Positions 56,249 to 64,000 of a stretch of 64,000 nt of DNA are shown piece by piece (the first letter of the stretch is position 1; each line of letters starts with the position of its first letter). The notes below the pieces were generated by a model, which searched no databases, was not told the DNA's origin, and saw nothing but the letters and a program-made list of their open reading frames with translations. The DNA comes from Rubrivivax sp. (lineage in GTDB: Bacteria; Pseudomonadota; Gammaproteobacteria; Burkholderiales; Burkholderiaceae_C): contig JAHCKS010000011.1 of assembly GCA_026125665.1 (NCBI GenBank), forward strand, positions 21,436 through 85,435, given 5' to 3'. Both the position numbers and the translations under genes were made by a program.

Positions 56249-56923
56249 TCAACGCACGGGCTCGCCGGCGGTCAGCCCCTGTTCCATGCCGTAGCGCACC
56301 AGCGCCGCCGTCGTCGGCAGGCCGAGCTTGTCCTGGATGCGCCGCTTGTGCGTGCTGACGGTCTTGATCGAGAGGTGCAGGGCCTGCGCGATGTCGCTCG
56401 GGCGCTCGCCGCCGGCGAGGCGGCGCAGCACCTCCATCTCGCGGTCGGACAGCTGTGCGTGCGCCGGCGCCACGCCGGTGCCGTTGAGCTGCTGCACGAC
56501 ACGGGCCGCCAGGCTGTCGGTGACGTGGGCGCCGCCGCGCGCCACCTTCAGCACCGCATCGACGAGCTCGGCCCCGGCACGGTCCTTCGTCACGTAGCCG
56601 GCGGCCCCGGCCTTGAAGGCCCGCAGCGCGTACTGCTCCTCGGCATGCATGCTCAGCACCAGCACGGCGGTGGCGGGAAACTCGCTGCGGATGCGGCGGA
56701 TGAGGTCCAGACCGTTCATGCCGGGCATCGAGAGGTCGACGATCGCCAGGTCCGCCGCGTGGCGACGCAGCCACTCCAGCGCCTGGAAGCCGCTGCTCGC
56801 TTCGGCGACGCGGAAGCCGCGCCCGGTGGCCTCGAGGATGCGCACCAAGCCCTCGCGCACCACCGCGTGGTCGTCGACGACGAGGATGTCGAGGCCCTTC
56901 ACGCCCTGCGCCGCTGCGTTCAT
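56249..56923 (-). CDS. NarL/FixJ-type response regulator
   Basis: A 224-residue regulator. The receiver has the acidic pair in ILVVDDH, phosphoacceptor in LAIVDLSMPGMNG (about D63) and the switch lysine in GYVTKDRAG. The C-terminal LuxR-type HTH is LSDREMEVLRRLAGGERPSDIAQAL with TVSTHKRRIQDKL. It starts on ATG 56923, overlapping the stop of the histidine kinase gene (56920), so the pair is coupled. Confidence 0.93.
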   Translation of the reverse strand: MNAAAQGVKGLDILVVDDHAVVREGLVRILEATGRGFRVAEASSGFQALEWLRRHAADLAIVDLSMPGMNGLDLIRRIRSEFPATAVLVLSMHAEEQYALRAFKAGAAGYVTKDRAGAELVDAVLKVARGGAHVTDSLAARVVQQLNGTGVAPAHAQLSDREMEVLRRLAGGERPSDIAQALHLSIKTVSTHKRRIQDKLGLPTTAALVRYGMEQGLTAGEPVR

Positions 56924-58419
56924 CGCGTCCTCCGGCCCTGGCGCCGCCAGGGCATGCGCACCGTCAGCCGCGCCCCGCCGCCGGCCACGTTCTGCATCTC
57001 CAGGCTGCCGCCGAGCATCGCGGCGCGCTCGCGCATGCCGAGCAGCCCGTAGGCGTCGTCGCGCAGCGTGCCGGCCTCGGGCAGGCCGACGCCATCGTCG
57101 GCCACGCTCAGCACGACCGCGCCGCGCTGCTGCCGCAGCTGCACCTCGACGTGCCGCGCCTGCGCGTGCCGGATCACGTTCGTCAGGCCCTCCTGCACCA
57201 TGCGATAGAGCGCCGTCGCCAGCCGGTTGTCGGGCGGTTCGGCGAGCTCGCCCAGCTGCACCTCCACCTCGATGCCCGTGCGGCGGGCCGTGTCGCGCGC
57301 CAGCCACTCGATGGCGGCGTTGAGCCCGAGGTCGTCCAGCATCAGCGGCCGCAGGTCGGAGGCGATGCGCCGCACCGCCGCCACGGTCTCGTCGAGCATC
57401 ACCAGCATGCCGGCCAGCGGCGCCTCGTGCGCTGGCAGGCCGGCCCGCGCCGCCAGAGCGCCGACCTCCATCTTCAGCGCGCTCAGGCGCTGGCCGAGCT
57501 CGTCGTGCAGCTCGCGCGCGATGCGCCGCCGTTCCTCCTCGCGCGCCTCGACGACGTTGGCCTGCAGGCGGCGCAGCTCGCGGCCCGAGCGCTCGAGCTC
57601 GGCCGAGGCCCGGCGGCGCTCGGTGACGTCCTCGAGCACCATCTGCACCACCGCATGCCCATGGTCGGGCAGCGGCGCGACCACGGCCTCGATCTCGCGC
57701 AGCGCGCCGCCCCGCTGCCGCAACTGGCCGGCCACGCGCACGGTGGGGCCCGTCTCGCCGCCTCGTCGTGCGGCACGCAGCGCCAGCAGCGTGGGCTCGG
57801 TCAGCCAGTCGCCGAGGCGGCGCCCGTGCAGCGCCGCGGCGTCGGCCTCGCCGACCAGGTGCGCCGCGATCGCGTTGGCATAGAAGATGTGTTCGTCCTC
57901 GGCGATCCACACCGCCACCGGCGTCGCGTCGAGCGCGGCGTAGAGGCGCCGCGTCAGCGTGTCGATCTCGCCGCGCAGCGAATCCTCGAGCGTCAGGTCG
58001 CGCAGCAGCGCGGCGCTCCAGTGACGCATGACCCCATCGACCATCACGTCGACGCGCGACAGCGTCACCTCGACCGGGACCTCGTGGCCGTCGCCATGCA
58101 GCGCCATGACGCGGCGGCCCGGCGCCATGCGCCGCCGCACGTCGGCCGAGTCGGTGAAGCGCCGCACCTGCCCGGCATGTGCGGCACGCGCCGCGACGGG
58201 CACGAAGCGCTCGAGCGGCCGGCCCAGCGCGCTCGAGGCCCGGCAGCCGAGCAGCGCCTCGGCCGCATGGTTGAAGCCGATGACCTTCTGCGCGTCATCG
58301 ACGAGCAGGATGGCCTCGTGCACCACCGACAGCAGTGTGCACAGAGGCCCGCCCATCAGCCTGGCCGCCGCGACGAGCGACGCGCCGGCAGGTTTCGGGA
58401 TTCGCGAAGGCTTCGACAT
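56920..58419 (-). CDS. PAS sensor histidine kinase (HisKA_3)
   Basis: A 499-residue cytoplasmic kinase with no membrane helix. Two PAS-like sensing units (about 25-140 and 165-280) precede the HisKA_3 helix RRRIARELHDELGQRLSALK, whose histidine is phosphorylated, and an HATPase domain (VADDGVGLPEAG; YGLLGMRERAAMLGG). It phosphorylates the overlapping response regulator. The signal is unknown; PAS domains in such loci often sense redox or gas ligands, which is inference. It is divergent from the Crp/Fnr gene. Confidence 0.92.
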   Translation of the reverse strand: MSKPSRIPKPAGASLVAAARLMGGPLCTLLSVVHEAILLVDDAQKVIGFNHAAEALLGCRASSALGRPLERFVPVAARAAHAGQVRRFTDSADVRRRMAPGRRVMALHGDGHEVPVEVTLSRVDVMVDGVMRHWSAALLRDLTLEDSLRGEIDTLTRRLYAALDATPVAVWIAEDEHIFYANAIAAHLVGEADAAALHGRRLGDWLTEPTLLALRAARRGGETGPTVRVAGQLRQRGGALREIEAVVAPLPDHGHAVVQMVLEDVTERRRASAELERSGRELRRLQANVVEAREEERRRIARELHDELGQRLSALKMEVGALAARAGLPAHEAPLAGMLVMLDETVAAVRRIASDLRPLMLDDLGLNAAIEWLARDTARRTGIEVEVQLGELAEPPDNRLATALYRMVQEGLTNVIRHAQARHVEVQLRQQRGAVVLSVADDGVGLPEAGTLRDDAYGLLGMRERAAMLGGSLEMQNVAGGGARLTVRMPWRRQGRRTR

Positions 58420-58526
58420 TCGTGCGATCCGCCCTGACACTCCGACCCACTTTGGCAGCGGGCGGCATGCCCGCCACCGCACCATTTCATCCTATGCGCC
58501 GCTTCGCCATCGCGGCGGCCGCGAGC

Positions 58527-58540
58527 TTGATGCCGCTCAA
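58527..58540 (+). promoter_or_regulatory. FNR/FixK-like box in kinase-crp intergenic region
   Basis: TTGATGCCGCTCAA matches the FNR consensus TTGAT-N4-ATCAA at nine of ten fixed positions. It lies between the divergent kinase and Crp/Fnr genes and could control either or both, including autoregulation. Confidence 0.65.
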
Positions 58541-58704
58541 GGGTCGCGCCGAAACTCCGATCCCCCGTAGGAGTTCTCCCACAACCCGCGGCGCCCGGGG
58601 CGCACGCAACGTGCGCGCCCGGCCGATTGCCGCGGGCCCGGCGGCCGCGGAAGCTCTGCCGACGGCCCGGAACGAGCAAAGGCCGGCCGAGGAGAGTCAT
58701 CACC

Positions 58705-59571
58705 ATGGGACAAGCATCGTGCTGCGGGTCGCCGTCGATCCCGCCGCACCCTGGATCGGTCGCGGTGCGTGGATTCGCGCCGGCACAGGTTCCGCCGCCG
58801 GACCTGCTGGATACGTTGCTCGCCCTGCCGGGCGCGCCCATGGAGGCCGGGTCGCCGGCCGCGCGGCCGCCGCTGCGCCAGCGCGTGGCTGCCGGGACGA
58901 CGCTGCTGCACGAAGGTGCACCGGCACGCCAGATCTGCATCGTGCATGCCGGCACCTTCAAGAGCGTGAAGACGGGCGAGGACGGCTACGAGCAGGTGCT
59001 CGGCTTCTCGTTGCGCGGCGACGTGCTCGGCTTCGACGGCCTGGCCGGCGGGCGCTATGCCAGCGCGGCCGTCGCGCTCGAGGACAGCGCCGTCTTCGTG
59101 TTCACACCGCCGGAACTCGACGCGCTGCGGCGCACCTGCCCGCCGCTCGACCATGCGCTGCAGGCGGCCCTGTCGAGCCAGCTCGCACACGCCATCGAGC
59201 TGGCCGCGCTGATGTCGGCCGTGGCAGCCGAGGCGCGCCTGGCCCGCTTCGTCCTGCAATTCGCGGCCCGCCTGGCGGCGCAGGGCCAGTCATCGCGGCG
59301 GCTGCGGCTGCGCATGAACCGGCGCGAGATCGCCAGCCACCTGGGCGTGGCGCACGAAACCGTCAGCCGGTCGTTCAGCCTGCTGGCGCAGCGCGGCGCG
59401 CTGCGTGTCGACAACCGGGAGATCGAGGTGCTGGACCCCGAGCGCCTGCGCGCGCTGGCCCACTGCACGCGCGGGCCGCTGGAGGAGGCACCGCGCGCTG
59501 CCGCGGCGCCTGCGGCGCTCACTCCACCTTCACGGTACGGCTCGCGCTCTCGGTGGCGCGTGGCAGCCTGA
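58705..59571 (+). CDS. Crp/Fnr-family transcriptional regulator
   Basis: A 288-residue regulator. A cyclic-nucleotide-binding-type beta-roll (about 60-165; GTFKSVKTGEDGYEQVLGFSLRGDVLGFDGL) is followed by a dimer helix and the winged-helix motif MNRREIASHLGVAHETVSRSFSLL (about 207-230), whose ETVSR recognition helix is of the FNR/FixK class, reading TTGAT-type sites. The spaced N-terminal cysteines of oxygen-sensing FNR are missing (only CC at 5-6). ATG 58705 has GGAGAG upstream. The C-terminal end overlaps the Hsp20 gene by 53 nt. Confidence 0.88.
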   Translation: MGQASCCGSPSIPPHPGSVAVRGFAPAQVPPPDLLDTLLALPGAPMEAGSPAARPPLRQRVAAGTTLLHEGAPARQICIVHAGTFKSVKTGEDGYEQVLGFSLRGDVLGFDGLAGGRYASAAVALEDSAVFVFTPPELDALRRTCPPLDHALQAALSSQLAHAIELAALMSAVAAEARLARFVLQFAARLAAQGQSSRRLRLRMNRREIASHLGVAHETVSRSFSLLAQRGALRVDNREIEVLDPERLRALAHCTRGPLEEAPRAAAAPAALTPPSRYGSRSRWRVAA

Positions 59572-59968
59572 GCACGAGCACGCCGTTGTCGAGCTTGGCG
59601 CTGGCGCCCTTGGCATCCACCTCGTGCGGCAGCGTGAAGCTGCGCGAGGCGCTGCCGTAGTACAGCTCGCGCACCAGCGTGCGCTTGCCGGCGGCGCCCT
59701 TGCCTTCCCCCTTGCCCTCGGTCTTCTCCTCGCGCTCCTCCCTCATCTCGGTGCTGATGCTGACGACGTTGCCGTCGACGGCGACGCGGATGTCCTCCTT
59801 CTTCGCCCCGGGCACCTCGGCGCGCACCTCGTAGCCCTTGTCGTCCTCCTTCACGTCGATGCGGATGTCGGCCGGCCCTTCGGCCAGCGCCGGCATGCGC
59901 GGGAAGCGGCGGAAGAGCTCGGGGAAGAACTCGTCGAAGAATCGGTCGCGGCGGGTCAATGCGTTCAT
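59519..59968 (-). CDS. Small heat-shock protein (Hsp20/alpha-crystallin)
   Basis: A 149-residue ATP-independent chaperone. The alpha-crystallin domain spans about 35-140 (YEVRAEVPGAKKEDIRVAVDGNVVSIS, RSFTLPHEVDA and the closing GVLVLRLPR as the GVL motif). A Lys/Glu/Gly insert (residues 78-92) enlarges the loop between strands. AGGAG precedes ATG 59968. Its 3' end runs into the Crp/Fnr gene on the other strand. An FNR/FixK-like box lies about 100 nt upstream. Confidence 0.93.
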   Translation of the reverse strand: MNALTRRDRFFDEFFPELFRRFPRMPALAEGPADIRIDVKEDDKGYEVRAEVPGAKKEDIRVAVDGNVVSISTEMREEREEKTEGKGEGKGAAGKRTLVRELYYGSASRSFTLPHEVDAKGASAKLDNGVLVLRLPRATESASRTVKVE

Positions 59969-60068
59969 GTGCGGCTCCTCGATGTGACGGACAGCTCGCC
60001 GCGCGCTGCAAGTGCCGCTCGCCGGCGCGTGGCGTCTCGTCAATCTAGGCCGGCGGACGATGCCTGCA

Positions 60069-60082
60069 TTGCGCCCGATCAA
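60069..60082 (-). promoter_or_regulatory. FNR/FixK-like box before Hsp20
   Basis: TTGCGCCCGATCAA, about 100 nt upstream of the hsp20 start, one of four related 14-bp sites in this region. Its ATCAA half is the full FNR half-site. Confidence 0.5.
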
Positions 60083-60162
60083 GGCGTCGGCCGGTCGGCC
60101 CGAGGCAGGCGCAGTCCGCGCCCGAAGGCGACGCCGCCTGGCGGCGGCGACCGCCTGCGCCC

Positions 60163-60624
60163 TCAGGGGTGGCGCGCCGACGTGGCCAGCCGCGCCGCGA
60201 TCGTCACCTCGTCCAGGCCCGTGTAGTCGGCGGCGAGCGTGCGCAGCACCGCCTTCTCCGCCCGCGCCCCGAGGTGCGACCTGAGCACGCCCAGGAACGG
60301 GTGCGACGCCACCAGCACGATGCCGGCGCAGCGCCCTTCGGCGATGCCGCCTTCGAGCAGGCGTGCCAGCTCGAGCGCGAAGTGCTCGCGCTCGCGCTCG
60401 TGCGGGTCGGTGCGCGGCACGAACTTGGCGCTGCCGAGCCCGTGGCCGGTGCCGGCCACGCGGCCCGGGCGGTCGGCGGCCAGTTGCGATCCCTTCTGCC
60501 GCCCTGCCGGATGCACGAGGTCGGCCACGTGCACGTAGCGGGGTGCCGCTTGGCCGGTGCCCGCATCCGCTTCCTCGAGCACGCGGGCACGCGCCGCGTT
60601 CGCCACGACGATCCAGTTCTTCAT
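60163..60624 (-). CDS. Host attachment family protein
   Basis: A 153-residue cytosolic protein of the family named from an Agrobacterium attachment protein: NWIVVANAARARVLEE at the start, HEREREHFALELARLLEGG, and GIVLVASHPFLGVLRSHL. The fold is release-factor-like. Direct function is unproven and the name need not mean host interaction. Its ATG (60624) overlaps the CBS-protein stop (60621), so the two are coupled. Confidence 0.87.
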   Translation of the reverse strand: MKNWIVVANAARARVLEEADAGTGQAAPRYVHVADLVHPAGRQKGSQLAADRPGRVAGTGHGLGSAKFVPRTDPHEREREHFALELARLLEGGIAEGRCAGIVLVASHPFLGVLRSHLGARAEKAVLRTLAADYTGLDEVTIAARLATSARHP

Positions 60625-61196
60625 GGCGCCAGCCCCTTCTGCGCCGGCCAGCCGGCCGTGCCCATCGACGGCACGCGCAGGCGTGGCCGTGGCGGTGAAG
60701 GTGGCGCGGCCGGGTCGGCGCGCGTGGCCGCCACCGCGGGCCGGGCGGCCTGCGCCGCCTCTTCGCGCTCGCGGCCCTCGGCCAGCACCGCGGCCAGCCC
60801 GGCGATCTGCGCGCCACACACGCGCAGCAGGTCGTCGAACGACAGCACGCCCACCAGGTGCCCTTCGTCGTCGTGCACGAGCAGGCGGCGCACGCCGCCC
60901 TTGCGCATCAGCGCGATCGCTTCACCCAGGTCGGCGCTTTCGGGCACGGCGAGCAGCGGGCCGCTCGCGAGCAGCGCCGCCACCGGCAGGGCCGCGCCCT
61001 CGATGCCGCGCGCCAGGGCCTCGATGACGAGGTCGCGGTCGGTGACGAGGCCGACGATGCGTTGGCCTTCGCCCTGCGCCTCGGTGACGACGACGGTGCC
61101 GACGTGGTGTTCGCGCATCAGCCGCGCCGCCTGCGTCAGCGGGGCTTCGCGCGGCACGCTGACGATGTCGCGCGAGCAGATGGAGGCCACGGTCAT
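60621..61196 (-). CDS. CBS domain pair protein
   Basis: A 191-residue protein with two CBS units (residues 8-60 and 72-127; TVASICSRDIVSVPREAPL, GLVTDRDLVIEALARG and GVRRLLVHDDEGHLVGVLSFDDLL). CBS pairs bind adenine nucleotides such as AMP or ATP and report energy state. The C-terminal 60 residues are a Pro/Ala/Arg linker with no fold. It sits between groEL2 and the attachment-protein gene and is presumably part of the same stress operon. Confidence 0.88.
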   Translation of the reverse strand: MTVASICSRDIVSVPREAPLTQAARLMREHHVGTVVVTEAQGEGQRIVGLVTDRDLVIEALARGIEGAALPVAALLASGPLLAVPESADLGEAIALMRKGGVRRLLVHDDEGHLVGVLSFDDLLRVCGAQIAGLAAVLAEGREREEAAQAARPAVAATRADPAAPPSPPRPRLRVPSMGTAGWPAQKGLAP

Positions 61197-61259
61197 GGTG
61201 CTTCCGTTTCGAGAGGGTGAGGGTTGAACGAGAGCGGCTCGTGCCGACGACAGCGCCGC

Positions 61260-64000
<2,741 letters not shown>

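Overview
The window reads as a high-GC (about 70%) chromosomal segment of a betaproteobacterium of the order Burkholderiales, probably from the Rubrivivax/Leptothrix-like part of the order. The basis is codon use, a HiPIP electron carrier, DUF3297 and DUF2145 proteins, an imuA-imuB pair, a MarR-GNAT protein, a rubrerythrin/Fe-S/DUF3501 trio and a FixK/FNR-style stress region. Species assignment is inference. No phage, insertion sequence or CRISPR array was seen.

Layout. 1-11.9 kb holds housekeeping and metabolic genes: a degenerate GGDEF-EAL LapD-type receptor cut by the window edge, HiPIP, an acyl desaturase, purN with an rsmB-like gene, a membrane-anchored serine hydrolase, trpS with an Fe-S cluster motif, DUF1015 and DUF3297 proteins, a carboxylesterase and a GNAT-GFA fusion. 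12.1-17.4 kb is a urease operon (ureA, a small His-rich membrane protein, ureB, ureC, ureF, ureG, ureD) without ureE; it carries a pair of palindromic elements between ureB and ureC and a 39-bp inverted repeat at its end. 17.7-23.2 kb is a Gld-type ABC export locus whose DUF4340 gene is fused to a PAS-LuxR regulator. 23.4-26.6 kb is an SOS mutagenesis operon with a near-consensus LexA box. 26.6-44.0 kb holds scattered metabolic genes: aminotransferase, LplT-PlsC fusion, amidohydrolase, regulators, hydrolases, an Asp-box protein next to a ThiS-like protein, MFS, SDR and the rubrerythrin trio.

44.2-49.7 kb: a tRNA-Ala is followed by a very short gene with an in-frame TGA. I read it as a selenoprotein W homologue (CxxU) with a bacterial SECIS-like hairpin just downstream of the TGA. 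A conventional ORF search misses it. It is followed by a cobalamin riboswitch and a btuB-btuF-btuC-btuD uptake operon; btuF has lost an in-frame signal peptide.

49.8-64 kb looks like a low-oxygen/stress region: alcohol dehydrogenase, an ABC-FtsX-HlyD exporter (the adaptor frameshifted inside a short tandem repeat), a degenerate alpha/beta hydrolase, a two-component system, a Crp/Fnr regulator, Hsp20, a host-attachment-type protein, a CBS protein, a second GroEL, an acyl-carrier-like protein and a partial E2 acyltransferase. Four 14-bp FNR/FixK-like boxes lie in its promoter regions. They suggest one regulon, possibly run by the Crp/Fnr protein encoded there.
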